Below, piece by piece: positions 18,754 through 28,009 of a stretch of 64,000 nt of DNA. Every line of letters begins with the position of its first letter. Positions within the stretch are counted from its first letter, which is position 1. Location of the stretch: the NCBI RefSeq assembly GCF_016746085.1, contig NZ_JAERTZ010000002.1:183714-247713 (forward strand), given 5' to 3'. The translations under genes were made by a program, and so were the position numbers. The notes beneath the pieces are model-generated. The model saw nothing but the letters and a program-made list of their open reading frames with translations, did no database searches and was not told the DNA's origin. This DNA comes from Zobellella iuensis. Lineage in GTDB: Bacteria; Pseudomonadota; Gammaproteobacteria; Enterobacterales; Aeromonadaceae.

Positions 18754-19062
18754 CTAGGGCAGACGCATAAACTGGTTCATGGTTTCGGCCAGCAGCCGGA
18801 TTTTATGTACCATCCGTGCCAACAAATCCTGGTATTCCTCATCGGCTGCCATGTCCAGCAGCTCCAGCTCTTCCGCCAGTTCGGCCACATAAGGCATAAA
18901 GTGATCGGCGTGAGCGATGAACTGGCTGTCTTCGCGTAATACGGCGCTGAACTTGGCCTGGCCGCGACCACGCAACTCGGTCAGCTTTTTATCGGCATCG
19001 ATGGCTTGGTGATACAGCTCTTTCAGGGTGTCATGCAATTTTGCGGTGACGGAATCGTGCAT
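18754..19062 (-). CDS. Unrecognised helical protein (102 aa)
   Basis: No family is recognised. The chain is acidic and almost entirely helical, with a short coiled-coil-like C-terminal half (ELAEELELLDMAADEEYQDLLARM). No signal peptide, no membrane segment and no cysteine. It is 9 bp downstream of epmB on the same strand, so it is probably the last gene of that transcript, and is convergent with the GGDEF/EAL gene. A very weak resemblance to the N-terminal region of PriC was noticed but is not relied on. Confidence 0.6.
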   Translation of the reverse strand: MHDSVTAKLHDTLKELYHQAIDADKKLTELRGRGQAKFSAVLREDSQFIAHADHFMPYVAELAEELELLDMAADEEYQDLLARMVHKIRLLAETMNQFMRLP

Positions 19063-19071
19063 GTCTGTTCC

Positions 19072-20100
19072 TCAACAGGGTTCAAGTCCAAGGTCTATGG
19101 GAGTTTTACTCAGTTCGCCGCCGATTTCGCGTACCAGCCGGGGCACCAGAAAGCCGGGCAGCCGGATCAGCAGCTGGGCCAGCAGGGCCCTGGCCTGTTC
19201 GTCGCCGACGGCAAAGTGGGCGGCGCCCTGGACCTGGTCGAGCTGGTGCAGGTAATAGGGCAGCACGCCTGCCTCGAACAGCCGCTCCGACAGCTGGCAC
19301 AGGCGATCGGCATCGTCGTTGACCCCCGCCAGCAGTACGCTCTGGTTGAGCAGGGTAATACCGGCCTGGCGCCACTGGTTGAGCCGTTCGCTCAGCATGG
19401 CGTCGAGCTCGTTGGCGTGGTTGATATGCAGCACCATCACCGCCTGCAGCCGGCTCCGGCTCAGCCGCTGTTGCAGGACGTCCGTCAGCCGGGCCGGGAT
19501 CACCACCGGCAAGCGGGTGTGGATGCGCAACCGCTTGAGATGCGGTATCGCCTCCAGGCGGTCGAACAGGGCGCTCAGCTGTTCATCCTTGGCCATCAGC
19601 GGATCGCCGCCGGACAGGATCACCTCGTTGATGTCGGGATCGGCGGCGATATAGGCCAGTGCCTCCTGCCAGCCTTCCCGCCCCGGCGCATTGTCGGCAT
19701 AGGGAAAATGGCGGCGAAAGCAGTAGCGGCAATTGATCGCACAGCCGCCGCGCAGCACCAGCAGCACCCGGGAGCGATATTTGTGCAGCAGCCCGGGCAA
19801 GGCACTGTCGTGTTCCTGCAAGGGATCTGCCACGTATCCGGAGACCTGCTCGAATTCCTCGCTCAGGGGTAACACCTGGCGCAGCAAAGGATCGGCGGGA
19901 TCGCCCGGGCGCATCTTGTCGGCGAAGGGGCGGGGCACCCGCATCGGAAACAGCCGGCGGGCCTGGAACCCTTGTTGCCAGGGGGTCGGGTCGATATGCA
20001 GGTAGTCCAGCAGTTGCTCGGGAGAGGTAAAGGCCTGGGCAAGTTCTTTTTGCCAGTTAATATGTAAATCGCCCCCGTTTAGGGGTATCATTGCCGGCAT
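19072..20100 (-). CDS. epmB: EF-P (R)-beta-lysylation pathway: lysine 2,3-aminomutase EpmB
   Basis: Radical-SAM enzyme that converts alpha-lysine to (R)-beta-lysine for attachment to elongation factor P by EpmA. The 4Fe-4S ligands are Cys120, Cys124 and Cys127 (CAINCRYC), followed by FRRHFPY and [10 protein letters not shown]; the C-terminal [13 protein letters not shown] is typical. ATG 20100 gives 342 aa, as in Escherichia; a GTG at 20124 would add 8 residues. It is divergent from efp with only 33 bp between the starts, so the two promoters must overlap the coding ends. Confidence 0.95.
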   Translation of the reverse strand: MPAMIPLNGGDLHINWQKELAQAFTSPEQLLDYLHIDPTPWQQGFQARRLFPMRVPRPFADKMRPGDPADPLLRQVLPLSEEFEQVSGYVADPLQEHDSALPGLLHKYRSRVLLVLRGGCAINCRYCFRRHFPYADNAPGREGWQEALAYIAADPDINEVILSGGDPLMAKDEQLSALFDRLEAIPHLKRLRIHTRLPVVIPARLTDVLQQRLSRSRLQAVMVLHINHANELDAMLSERLNQWRQAGITLLNQSVLLAGVNDDADRLCQLSERLFEAGVLPYYLHQLDQVQGAAHFAVGDEQARALLAQLLIRLPGFLVPRLVREIGGELSKTPIDLGLEPC

Positions 20101-20133
20101 TTTCTGCAACTCTGTCAAATTCACGAGGGTAAA

Positions 20134-20700
20134 ATGGCCTCTTATAGTACCAACGAATTCCGCTCCGGCCTAAAGATTATGCTGGACGGGGAACCTTGCG
20201 CCATTATCGAAAACGAATTCGTCAAGCCCGGTAAAGGCCAGGCCTTCAACCGCGTCAAGATCCGCCGCCTGCTGAACGGCAAGGTACTGGAGAAGACCTT
20301 CAAGTCCGGTGATTCCGTGGAAGCCGCCGACGTCATGGACATGGAACTGGCCTACCTGTACAACGACGGCGAGTTCTACCATTTCATGAACAACGACACC
20401 TTCGAGCAGCTGGCTGCCGATGACAAAGCCGTGGGTGATGCCAAACTGTGGCTGAAAGAGCAGGACGTCTGCATCCTGACCCTGTGGAACGGGGCGCCCA
20501 TTTCCGTGACCCCGCCCAACTTCGTGGAGCTGGAAGTGATTGAAACCGATCCGGGCCTGAAGGGCGATACCGCCGGCACCGGCGGCAAGCCCGCCACCCT
20601 GAGCACCGGCGCCGTGGTACGGGTACCGCTGTTTATCCAGATCGGTGAAGTGTTGAAGGTCGACACCCGCTCCGGCGAGTACGTGTCCCGGGTGAAGTAA
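20134..20700 (+). CDS. efp: Elongation factor P
   Basis: 188 aa, three beta-barrel domains; enters the ribosome E site and rescues stalling at proline stretches. Lys34 in the KPGKGQAF loop is the residue beta-lysylated by EpmA/EpmB, and both enzymes are encoded in this window. ACGAGGG precedes the ATG. Ends at a bidirectional terminator shared with guaC. Confidence 0.97.
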   Translation: MASYSTNEFRSGLKIMLDGEPCAIIENEFVKPGKGQAFNRVKIRRLLNGKVLEKTFKSGDSVEAADVMDMELAYLYNDGEFYHFMNNDTFEQLAADDKAVGDAKLWLKEQDVCILTLWNGAPISVTPPNFVELEVIETDPGLKGDTAGTGGKPATLSTGAVVRVPLFIQIGEVLKVDTRSGEYVSRVK

Positions 20701-20720
20701 GCCGTTATTGCTCCCCGACG

Positions 20721-20750
20721 TAAAAACGGCGCCGAAAGGCGCCGTTTTTA
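20721..20750. terminator. Bidirectional terminator between efp and guaC
   Basis: Perfect 13-bp stem (20721-20733 with 20738-20750), GAAA loop, A-run and T-run on opposite sides. It serves efp on the plus strand and guaC on the minus strand. Confidence 0.92.
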
Positions 20751-20751
20751 T

Positions 20752-21795
20752 TTATTCCTTGCCGTACACGTTGTTTTCCTGCTCCCGTACCCGGATAAAG
20801 GTGGTGCGCTTGGTCAGCTCCTTCAGCCGCTGGGCGCCCACATAGGTACAGGTGGAGCGCACGCCACCGAGGATGTCCTGCACCGTTTCTTCCACCGGCC
20901 CGCGGTAGGGCAGCGCCACCGTCTTGCCCTCGGCGGCCCGGTACTTGGCCACGCCGCCGGCGTGTTTATCCATGGCGCTGGAAGAGCTCATGCCGTAGAA
21001 CGTCATAAAGGCCTTGCCGTCCCGCTCGATGATCTCGCCGCCGCATTCCTCGTGAGCCGCCAGCATGCCGCCCAGCATCACGAAGTCGGCGCCGCCGCCG
21101 AAGGCCTTGGCCACGTCGCCCGGGCAGGTGCAGCCGCCGTCGCCGATGATCTGGCCGCCCAGGCCGTGGGCGGCGTCGGCGCACTCGATGATGGCCGACA
21201 ACTGGGGATAGCCGACCCCGGTCTTGACCCGGGTGGTGCACACCGAGCCCGGCCCTATGCCCACCTTGACGATGTCGGCGCCGGAGAGGATCAGCTCCTC
21301 CACCATTTCACCGGTGACCACGTTGCCGGCGATGATGGTGTGGCCCGGGCACTGGCTGCGTACCCGGCTGACGAAGGAGGTGAAGTGCTCGCTGTAGCCG
21401 TTGGCCACGTCGATACAGATAAAGCCGAGCTCGCCGGACAGGGCCAGGATCTGCTGCAGCTTCTCGAAATCCCTGTCGGAGGTGCCGCTGGAGACGACCA
21501 CATGCCGCAGCGTTTCGGCCTGTTCGCCCTGCACGAAGGCCTGCCACTCGGCTACCGAGTAATGTTTGTGCACCGCCGTCAGTATCTCGTGGCGGGCCAG
21601 GGCCCGGGCCATGGCGAAGGTGCCGACGGTGTCCATGTTGGCGGCGATGACCGGCACCCCGGACCAGCGCCGACCTGAATGCTTAAAGGTGAATTCCCGG
21701 TTCAGTTCAACCTGGGAACGGCTGTTGAGGGTGGAGCGCTTGGGGCGAAACAGCACATCCCTAAAGCCCAGTTTCAAGTCTTCTTCGATACGCAT
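20752..21795 (-). CDS. guaC: GMP reductase GuaC
   Basis: NADPH-dependent deamination of GMP to IMP, returning guanine nucleotides to the adenine branch. 347 aa TIM barrel of the IMPDH/GMPR family; the catalytic cysteine is Cys186 in [11 protein letters not shown], followed by the flap [13 protein letters not shown]. The ATG at 21795 has a GAGGTT site and gives the exact Escherichia length; a longer frame to 21822 is ignored. Divergent from the NCS2 permease. The transcript is predicted to begin with a strong hairpin (see 21826-21856). Confidence 0.96.
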   Translation of the reverse strand: MRIEEDLKLGFRDVLFRPKRSTLNSRSQVELNREFTFKHSGRRWSGVPVIAANMDTVGTFAMARALARHEILTAVHKHYSVAEWQAFVQGEQAETLRHVVVSSGTSDRDFEKLQQILALSGELGFICIDVANGYSEHFTSFVSRVRSQCPGHTIIAGNVVTGEMVEELILSGADIVKVGIGPGSVCTTRVKTGVGYPQLSAIIECADAAHGLGGQIIGDGGCTCPGDVAKAFGGGADFVMLGGMLAAHEECGGEIIERDGKAFMTFYGMSSSSAMDKHAGGVAKYRAAEGKTVALPYRGPVEETVQDILGGVRSTCTYVGAQRLKELTKRTTFIRVREQENNVYGKE

Positions 21796-21825
21796 GGTGT
21801 AACCTCGATAAGTGACAGGCACAAA

Positions 21826-21856
21826 AAAACCGGGGGTTTTTTAGGCCCCCGGTTTT
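21826..21856 (-). promoter_or_regulatory. Terminator-like hairpin at the 5' end of the guaC transcript
   Basis: Eleven-base-pair perfect stem (21826-21836 with 21846-21856) and a 9-nt loop. Read on the guaC strand it is followed by a run of seven T, the form of an intrinsic terminator. It lies between the predicted guaC promoter and the start codon, so it could attenuate guaC or protect the 5' end. It could also end transcripts coming from the permease side. Confidence 0.7.
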
Positions 21857-21860
21857 CAGC

Positions 21861-21889
21861 ATTCTAGTTCGGGTTATTTTTTTTTGCAA
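21861..21889 (-). promoter_or_regulatory. Predicted sigma-70 promoter of guaC
   Basis: On the minus strand TTGCAA (21889-21884) and TAGAAT (21866-21861) are separated by 17 bp containing seven A in a row. Transcription should start near 21854, inside the left arm of the leader hairpin. Confidence 0.7.
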
Positions 21890-22051
21890 CCATCCTGACT
21901 CATTGTTCAACAATTAATTTCATGAAAAGATAATTAGCAGAGTTCATGCTTTACTCTAAAAACTGACTTTTAAGTTAAATTTCATTTAACCTTTGCCGCT
22001 TTTTGTTTACAGTTGTCCGCTGTGTTGCGCAGAAGGAAGGCGGTATCCTGT

Positions 22052-22067
22052 GCGCAATCGTTTGCCT
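22052..22067 (+). promoter_or_regulatory. PurR-type operator upstream of the permease
   Basis: GCGCAATCGTTTGCCT matches the 16-bp PurR box ANGCAANCGNTTNCNT at every defined position except the first. It lies 46 bp before the permease start codon, a position suited to repression when hypoxanthine or guanine is plentiful. Confidence 0.65.
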
Positions 22068-22113
22068 ATCGTCACCCGATGCCGCCACTCATCATCACAA
22101 GGAGAAAACAGCA

Positions 22114-23619
22114 GTGACCGAGCCGCGCTTCCATTATCCCTGGTACAAGAAGGAAGACACCGATGCCTTCTTCGCCCTGTTCCAGAACAACGTCGCCAAC
22201 TTCGTCATTATCACCATCACCATGCTGGGCATGGGTTTCCCCCAGGAGCTGGTGTTCGGACAGGTGATACCGGGGGCGGCCATCGCCGTGCTGGTGGGCA
22301 ACCTCTATTACGCCTATACCGCCAACCGCCTGGCCCACCAGGAACAGCGTACCGACGTGACCGCCCTGTCCTACGGTATCAGTACGCCGGTGATGTTCGT
22401 ATTCCTGTTCGGGGTACTGCTGCCGGCCAAGACCCTGACCGGCGATCCCGAGCTGGCCTGGAAAATCGCCGTGGGCGCCTGCTTCCTCAGCGGCCTGCTG
22501 GAAGTGCTGGTGAGCATCATCGGCCGCTGGGTGCAGCGCAACCTGCCCCGGGCGGCCATGCTGGGGGCGGTGGCCGGGGTGGCGCTGACCTTTATCGCCG
22601 GCGAGATGTTGTTCAAGACCCTGGAGATGCCGGTGGTCGGCCTGTTCGTGCTGGCGGTGATCATCATCGGCATCGTCGGCCGGGTGGTGCTGCCCTTCCG
22701 TATGCCCGCCTCTTTGTTCGCCATCGTGTTCGGTACCCTGCTGGCCTATCTGCTGGGCGCGAGCGACAGCGCCAAGATTGCCGAGGGGCTGTCCCACTTC
22801 GGCTTCTACCCCGTGCTGCCTTCCATGGCGGCCTTCGACGGTATTAGCTACCTGTTCGGCTCCATGATCGGCATCCTCACCGTGGTGCTGCCCATTACCC
22901 TTTATAACGCCATCGAGACCATGAACAACGTGGAAGCGATGGAGGCCGCCGGCGACAAGTACGATGTGCGCGAGTGCCAGGCGGTGGACGGCGTGGGCAC
23001 CATGATCGGCGCCCTGTTCGGCGGCCTGTTCCCGACCACCGTCTATATCGCCACCGTGGGCGCCAAGTGGATGAAGGCCGGTCGTGGCTACAGCATCCTC
23101 AACGGCCTGGTATACCTGCTGGCGGCCATGTTCGGCCTGATCGCGGTGATCTCGGCGCTGATCCCGGTGGCGGTGGTGGCCCCGATCCTGGTGTTCGTGG
23201 GCATGTCCATGGTGTCCACCGCCTTCCTGACCAACGCCAAGAAGTACTACCCGGCGGTGGCCCTGGCCATGCTGCCCTACTTCGCCAACTATGTGATGAC
23301 CCGCTTCAACAACGCCGCCGGCGAGGTGGTCAGCCGCATTTCCGACGGCATAGTGCCCCTGGGCCAGGGTGCCATGTTCACCGCCATGATGCTGGGCGCC
23401 ATCACCGTGTGCGTGATCGATGGCGCCTTCAAGCGGGCCATGGCCTTCGCCCTGTGCAGTGCCGGCTTTTCCTTCGTGGGGCTGATGCACGCGCCCAAAC
23501 TCGGCTTCTATGCGGCACCGGAATTTGTCATGGGTTATCTGGTGATGGCGCTGCTGTTCGCCTGGTACGCTTTTTTCGGCGCGGTCAAGCGGGACGACCA
23601 CGTGATGGGCGAAGACTGA
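22114..23619 (+). CDS. NCS2-type (AzgA-like) nucleobase permease
   Basis: 501 aa inner-membrane permease with about 12-14 hydrophobic segments, of the xanthine/uracil/vitamin C permease superfamily. Signature regions include FQNNVANFVIITITMLGM near the start and NAIETMNNVEAMEAAGDKYD and ATVGAKWMKAGRGYS in the middle. The GTG at 22114 is chosen because AAGGAG lies about 9 nt upstream; the open frame begins 37 codons earlier. The PurR-like operator and the divergent guaC gene argue for a purine base as substrate. The exact substrate cannot be told. Confidence 0.88.
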   Translation: MTEPRFHYPWYKKEDTDAFFALFQNNVANFVIITITMLGMGFPQELVFGQVIPGAAIAVLVGNLYYAYTANRLAHQEQRTDVTALSYGISTPVMFVFLFGVLLPAKTLTGDPELAWKIAVGACFLSGLLEVLVSIIGRWVQRNLPRAAMLGAVAGVALTFIAGEMLFKTLEMPVVGLFVLAVIIIGIVGRVVLPFRMPASLFAIVFGTLLAYLLGASDSAKIAEGLSHFGFYPVLPSMAAFDGISYLFGSMIGILTVVLPITLYNAIETMNNVEAMEAAGDKYDVRECQAVDGVGTMIGALFGGLFPTTVYIATVGAKWMKAGRGYSILNGLVYLLAAMFGLIAVISALIPVAVVAPILVFVGMSMVSTAFLTNAKKYYPAVALAMLPYFANYVMTRFNNAAGEVVSRISDGIVPLGQGAMFTAMMLGAITVCVIDGAFKRAMAFALCSAGFSFVGLMHAPKLGFYAAPEFVMGYLVMALLFAWYAFFGAVKRDDHVMGED

Positions 23620-23637
23620 GCGGAAACGACGAATCGA

Positions 23638-23657
23638 GGGCGCCGCGGCGCCCTTTT
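23638..23657 (+). terminator. Permease terminator
   Basis: Stem GGGCGCC/GGCGCCC with a 2-nt gap as loop, then TTTTATTTT, 18 bp past the permease stop. Confidence 0.8.
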
Positions 23658-23711
23658 ATTTTGCTCAAAATTACGCCATGCTGTTAGCATCCTGACGGGG
23701 AGGGCGTGCTC

Positions 23712-24110
23712 ATGTTCACTATTCTGGGACTGGATCATCTGGTGCTGCGGGTGCGGCAGCCGGAGCGGATGCTGGATTTTTACTGCCGCGTCCTGGGCTG
23801 CACCCTGGAGCGGGAAAAGAGCGACATCGGCCTCTACCAGCTGCGTGCCGGCGCCCAGCTGATCGATCTGGTGGATATCCGTGGCCCCTTGGGCGGGGAC
23901 GGGGAGGCGGCGGAACAGTGCAAGGCCAATATGGATCACTTCTGCCTGCGCATCACCCCCTTCGAGCCCGATGCCCTGCTGCTCTACCTGGAGTGCAGCG
24001 GGGTCATCTGCGAGGAGCCGCAGCTGCGCTACGGCGCCGAGGGCGAAGGCCCGTCGGTCTATGTGTTCGACCCCGAAGGCAACCAGGTGGAGTTGAAAGG
24101 GCCGCTCTAG
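23712..24110 (+). CDS. VOC superfamily protein (glyoxalase/bleomycin-resistance fold)
   Basis: 132 aa single VOC domain: GLDHLVLRV at the start, MDHFCLRI in the middle and [11 protein letters not shown] at the end supply His, His and Glu, the usual metal ligands. The substrate is unknown. ATG 23712 lies 8 nt after GGGAGG; the GTG at 23706 is too close to that site. It ends about 50 bp before epmA and may be cotranscribed with it. Confidence 0.85.
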   Translation: MFTILGLDHLVLRVRQPERMLDFYCRVLGCTLEREKSDIGLYQLRAGAQLIDLVDIRGPLGGDGEAAEQCKANMDHFCLRITPFEPDALLLYLECSGVICEEPQLRYGAEGEGPSVYVFDPEGNQVELKGPL

Positions 24111-24162
24111 AGTGGCAAGCGCCGCCGTTAAGGGTAAAATGCCCATTTTTGGCACCGAACCC

Positions 24163-25137
24163 ATGACGAGCATCCCCTGGCCACCCACGGCCCCTCTTTC
24201 CTTTCTGCAACAGCGGGCCCGGCTGCTGGCGCAGGTTCGCCAGTTTTTCTCCGAACGGGGGGTGCTGGAGGTGGATACCCCCACCCTGGCCAGCGCCGGG
24301 GTGACCGATGTGCACCTGGACAACTTCATGACCCGCTTCGTCGGTCCGGGCATGGCCGCGGGGCTGGAGCTCTACCTGCAGACCTCGCCGGAATTCCATA
24401 TGAAGCGGCTGCTGGCGGCGGGCAGCGGCCCCATCTACCAGATCTGCAAGGCCTACCGCAACGAGGAGTCGGGCCGGTTGCACAATCCCGAGTTCACCAT
24501 GCTGGAGTGGTACCGACCCGGTTTCGATCATCATCAATTGATGGACGAGATGGCCGGGCTGCTGCAACGGGTGCTGGATTGCGACAGTCCCGAGCGGCTG
24601 ACTTACCGGCAGGCCTTCCTGACCACCCTGGGGGTCTGCCCGCTGAGCGCTTCCCTCGACGAGCTGCGCCGGGCCGGCCAGGGGCTGGGTGCCGACGATC
24701 TGGTCGCCCGGGAGGAGGACAGGGATACCCTGCTTCAACTGCTGTTCGCCCTCGGGGTGGAGCCGCGCATCGGTCAGTGCACCCCCTGCTTCGTCTATCA
24801 CTTCCCCGCCAGCCAGGCGGCCCTGGCGCGCATCAGCCCGCAGGATCCGCGGGTGGCGGAGCGGTTCGAGGTCTATTTCAAGGGCATCGAGCTGGCCAAC
24901 GGTTTCCATGAGCTGAGCGATGCGGACGAGCAGCGCCGCCGTTTCGAGCAGGACAACCGGCTGCGCCGCGCCCGCGGGCTGCCCGAGCGGCCGGTGGACG
25001 AATACCTGCTCGCCGCCCTGCAGGCCGGCCTGCCCGATTGCGCCGGGGTGGCGCTGGGGATGGACCGGCTGATCATGCTGGCGCTGGGGGCTTCGCTGCT
25101 GGAGCAGGTGATCGCCTTCCCGGTCACCCGCGCCTGA
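24163..25137 (+). CDS. epmA: EF-P lysine-34 ligase EpmA
   Basis: Paralogue of the lysyl-tRNA synthetase catalytic core that ligates (R)-beta-lysine to EF-P Lys34. 324 aa; class II motifs are visible in [28 protein letters not shown] (motif 2) and [15 protein letters not shown] (motif 3), and no anticodon-binding domain is present. ATG 24163 (MTSIPWP) corresponds to the Escherichia start; ATG 24139 with an AAGGGT site is a possible alternative. Its stop is 1 bp from that of the convergent DUF4136 gene. Confidence 0.95.
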   Translation: MTSIPWPPTAPLSFLQQRARLLAQVRQFFSERGVLEVDTPTLASAGVTDVHLDNFMTRFVGPGMAAGLELYLQTSPEFHMKRLLAAGSGPIYQICKAYRNEESGRLHNPEFTMLEWYRPGFDHHQLMDEMAGLLQRVLDCDSPERLTYRQAFLTTLGVCPLSASLDELRRAGQGLGADDLVAREEDRDTLLQLLFALGVEPRIGQCTPCFVYHFPASQAALARISPQDPRVAERFEVYFKGIELANGFHELSDADEQRRRFEQDNRLRRARGLPERPVDEYLLAALQAGLPDCAGVALGMDRLIMLALGASLLEQVIAFPVTRA

Positions 25138-25138
25138 C

Positions 25139-25630
25139 TCAGTGGCGGGGCGGGTAGTTGGCCAGCAGCTCCGCCACCTGCTGTTCGATGCGTCGACTGC
25201 GTTCGGCGCCTTTGACCCGTGCGGCGGGAAAGGCGCGGGGGTGCTTGCTGCTCCACAGCATCTTGCCGCCGGGCTCTTCCAGCCAGAGGCGCAGCTTGAG
25301 CTCCCGCACCGCGCCATAGACCCGCTCCTCGTCGTCCCAGAAACGGCCATGATGGGCGGTAATACGCGGTATGGTGGTCAGCAGTCGGGTTTCTTCCACC
25401 AGTTGGTAGTTCAGCCAGAGCGAAGCCCGGTCGGGTTCCGCCAGGCGCAGGCCGCGTCCCGGCAGCAGGGCCAGGGCCGAGGTGGTGATGCGGGCACCGT
25501 CCAGGGACTGGCTGTCTGCGGTGGGCGCCAGGGCGACGCTGGTGAAGCGATTGAAATCGGTGTCTTCGGCGTAGTCGTAGGGCGCGGCGCAGCCGCTCAA
25601 CAGCAGGGCAAGAAGCAATAGGCGTAACAT
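25139..25630 (-). CDS. DUF4136-like lipoprotein
   Basis: 163 aa with a short signal and lipobox LLSGC (Cys14) predicting a lipid-anchored envelope protein. The mature domain resembles DUF4136: DYAEDTDFNRFTSVAL at the start and an ERSRRIEQQVAELLANYPP end. Function is unknown. An inverted repeat lies 10-47 bp upstream of the start, between this gene and the LysR gene. Confidence 0.75.
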   Translation of the reverse strand: MLRLLLLALLLSGCAAPYDYAEDTDFNRFTSVALAPTADSQSLDGARITTSALALLPGRGLRLAEPDRASLWLNYQLVEETRLLTTIPRITAHHGRFWDDEERVYGAVRELKLRLWLEEPGGKMLWSSKHPRAFPAARVKGAERSRRIEQQVAELLANYPPRH

Positions 25631-25639
25631 AAGCGTGAT

Positions 25640-25677
25640 CTCCGGCCGGGGTCTCCCCTATTTAGACCCGGCCGGAG
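25640..25677. repeat. Long inverted repeat between the LysR and DUF4136 genes
   Basis: Left arm 25640-25654 pairs with right arm 25664-25677 (14 bp with one bulged base) around the loop CCCCTATTT. There is no T-run on either side, so it is not a standard terminator; it may stabilise or separate transcripts. Confidence 0.6.
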
Positions 25678-25724
25678 GGAAAGTTGCAAGCCGCCGTGGT
25701 CGCCATTTTTCCCGCTGGTATTAC

Positions 25725-26612
25725 TCAGAGCAGAATTTCCCTGGCCAGTTCGATCAGCGCCATACGCGAGGGGTGATCCCCCCTGTCCTTGTGCCAGGCG
25801 AAATAGAAAAAGCGGGTGAGCACCAGCTCCGCCACCGGCAGGGCCACCAGGGTGCCCGCTGCCAGCTCGTCGGCGATACTGAGGCGGGATATGCAACTGA
25901 GCCAGGGGCGGGACAGCAGCAGCCGTTTGATGGTGGGCAGGTGCGGATATTCCTGGCGAATGTTCAGGGGGCCGAGTCGACCGGCGAGGGCCTGCTCGAA
26001 GGTATCCCGGGTGCCGGAGCCGGACTCGCGCAGTATCCATTCGCATGCCGCCAGTTGCGCCAGGGTCACGTTCTGCTCTCGGGCCAGAGGGTGCTGCGGC
26101 CGGCAGACGATCACCAGCTCGTCCTGACACCAGGGTTCCAACCGCAACCATTTTTCCTGGGCATGGGCTTCGACCAGCGCCATTTCCAACCGGCCCTGAT
26201 ACAGCTGTTGCAACAGGCTATGGGTGTTGTCCACCGCCAGGCTGATGTCGAGCTGGGGATAACGGCGGGAGCTGTATTCCACCAGCTCGGGGATCCAGCA
26301 GTCGGCGATGGTGCGGCTCGCCCCCAGGCGCAGTTGCCCGGCGATGGGGCTCTTGCCCTTGAACCCCTGCTCGATGAGGTAGCTCTCGGCCAGTATTTTC
26401 TGGGCCCGGGGCAGCAGCCAAAGCCCCCAGGCGTTGAGCTTGAGCCGGCGGCCGACCCGGTCGAACAGGGGGTGGTTGAGCTGGCGTTCCAGCTCCTGCA
26501 ACGCCATGGTGGCCGCCGACTGGGTCATGGCCAGCTGCTCGGCGGCCCGGCTCAGGCTGGCGTTTTCCGCCACGGCGACGAACAGCCGCAACTGCTTGAG
26601 GGTAAAATTCAT
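25725..26612 (-). CDS. LysR family transcriptional regulator
   Basis: 295 aa: winged helix-turn-helix at about 1-60 (LRLFVAVAENASLSRAAEQL, then SQSAATMALQELE-type recognition helix) and a LysR effector-binding domain from about 90. Its start overlaps the stop of the SLC13 transporter by 4 bp (ATGA), so it is translated with that gene and most likely regulates it or responds to its substrate. The effector is unknown. Confidence 0.88.
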   Translation of the reverse strand: MNFTLKQLRLFVAVAENASLSRAAEQLAMTQSAATMALQELERQLNHPLFDRVGRRLKLNAWGLWLLPRAQKILAESYLIEQGFKGKSPIAGQLRLGASRTIADCWIPELVEYSSRRYPQLDISLAVDNTHSLLQQLYQGRLEMALVEAHAQEKWLRLEPWCQDELVIVCRPQHPLAREQNVTLAQLAACEWILRESGSGTRDTFEQALAGRLGPLNIRQEYPHLPTIKRLLLSRPWLSCISRLSIADELAAGTLVALPVAELVLTRFFYFAWHKDRGDHPSRMALIELAREILL

Positions 26613-28009
26613 CCCAGGGCGCCCAGCACCAGCAGGATGACGAACAGCAGCACCAGGCCGAAGGCACCGATCGCCAGGCCGGTGCGCAGCATGTCTTTGG
26701 TGGTGACCAGGCCGGTGGCGTAGGCCAGGGCGTTGGGCGGTGTGCTCACCGGCAGTATCATGCCCAGGGAGCAGGACAGGGCCACCAGCACCAGGGCCGT
26801 ATCCAGGCCATAGTCGGCCATGCCGTCATAGCCGGTGGCCACGGCGGCGGTGATCGGCAGTATCAGGTTAGCGGTGGCGGTGTTGGACATGACGTTGGCC
26901 AGCAGGAAGCACACCAGCAGCAGGCTGAGCAGTATGGCCGCGCCGGGCAGCTGCTCGAGCGGCAGCGACAGGGCCAGCTTGCGTGCCAGGCCGGACTGAT
27001 CCAGGGCCAGCCCCAGGGCTATGCCCCCCGCCACCAGCCAGAGCACGTCCCAGTTGATCTTCTGCAGATCCGCCGGGGTGATGATGCCGGTCAGGCTGAA
27101 CACCACCAGCGGGATGACGGCCACCACATAGCTGTTCATGCCGTGCCAGAAGGAAGTGAGCCAGAGCACTATGGTCAGGGCGAAGGTGGCGTAGAGCAGC
27201 CAGGCGCGGGGCCCGTGCAGGAACTTGCTGCTCAGGGTCAGGCACAGGCCCAGCTCGGCGGCGGGGTAAAGCTTCAGCAGCAGCCGCCAGGCGGCGAGCA
27301 GCAACACCAGCACCAGGGGCACGGCGAAGGCCATCCAGGTCAGGAAATCGACCGGGTTGGCCATGTACTGCAGGGCGATGGCGTTGGGCGGGGTGCCGAT
27401 GGGGGTGCCGATGCCGCCCAGGTTGGCGGCGATGGGAATGGCCAGCAGCAGGCCGCGGGTGGACGGCGCCTGCAGCCCCAGGCTGGCGAACACCGGCCCC
27501 ATGATGGTGAGCATCATCAGGGTGGTGGCGGTGTTGGACATAAACATGGAGAACAGCGCCGTGATCAGCATAACGCCCAGCATCAGCCGGTTGTGGCTGG
27601 CCATGAAGGGGCGCAGCAGATAGTTGGCCAGGTTGGTGTCGAGCTGGTACTTGGCCGCCCCCAGGGCCAGGGCGAAGCCGCCGAGGAAGAGGATGATGAT
27701 GGGGGAGGCGAAGCTGCCCATGATGGCCTGGTAGGGCAGCAGCTCGCCCAGGGGCTGGCCGGCGTCCTCCCGCAGGAACCAGACGGCGGCCTGGTCCGAT
27801 ACCGTGACCAGCAGCAGGCCGATGATCAGCAGGGAGGTGGCGAACACCGGCACCGGCTCCAGCACCCACAGCAGGGCGGCGAGCAGGAAGATGGCCAGCA
27901 GCCGCTGCTCGACCAGGCTGGGATCCGGCAGCGGCAGCAGCTCGGCCGGCAGGTTCAGCACCAGCAGCGGCGGCAGCAGGGCGAGCAGCAGTTTAGCGTG
28001 GTTTGGCAT
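26609..28009 (-). CDS. SLC13/DASS family sodium-anion symporter
   Basis: 466 aa, about 11-12 membrane segments in two repeats. Each repeat carries the Ser-Asn-Thr motif of DASS carriers (SNTATTLM and SNTATANL), with GIGTPIGTPPNAIA and the mirrored PVSTPPNALA loops, which bind sodium and the carboxylate or sulfate substrate. Likely substrates are dicarboxylates or similar anions. The start overlaps the end of mscM by 17 bp and the end overlaps the LysR gene. Confidence 0.9.
   Translation of the reverse strand: MPNHAKLLLALLPPLLVLNLPAELLPLPDPSLVEQRLLAIFLLAALLWVLEPVPVFATSLLIIGLLLVTVSDQAAVWFLREDAGQPLGELLPYQAIMGSFASPIIILFLGGFALALGAAKYQLDTNLANYLLRPFMASHNRLMLGVMLITALFSMFMSNTATTLMMLTIMGPVFASLGLQAPSTRGLLLAIPIAANLGGIGTPIGTPPNAIALQYMANPVDFLTWMAFAVPLVLVLLLAAWRLLLKLYPAAELGLCLTLSSKFLHGPRAWLLYATFALTIVLWLTSFWHGMNSYVVAVIPLVVFSLTGIITPADLQKINWDVLWLVAGGIALGLALDQSGLARKLALSLPLEQLPGAAILLSLLLVCFLLANVMSNTATANLILPITAAVATGYDGMADYGLDTALVLVALSCSLGMILPVSTPPNALAYATGLVTTKDMLRTGLAIGAFGLVLLFVILLVLGALG

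Noticed and set aside
20040..20133. Divergent efp and epmB promoters
   Set aside because: A TTGACA lies on the epmB strand, but no -10 at proper spacing was found, and no convincing pair for efp.
22072..23601. A 509-codon reverse frame opposite the permease
   Set aside because: His/Gly/Gln-rich composition and no family features; shadow of the NCS2 permease, whose membrane segments are clear.
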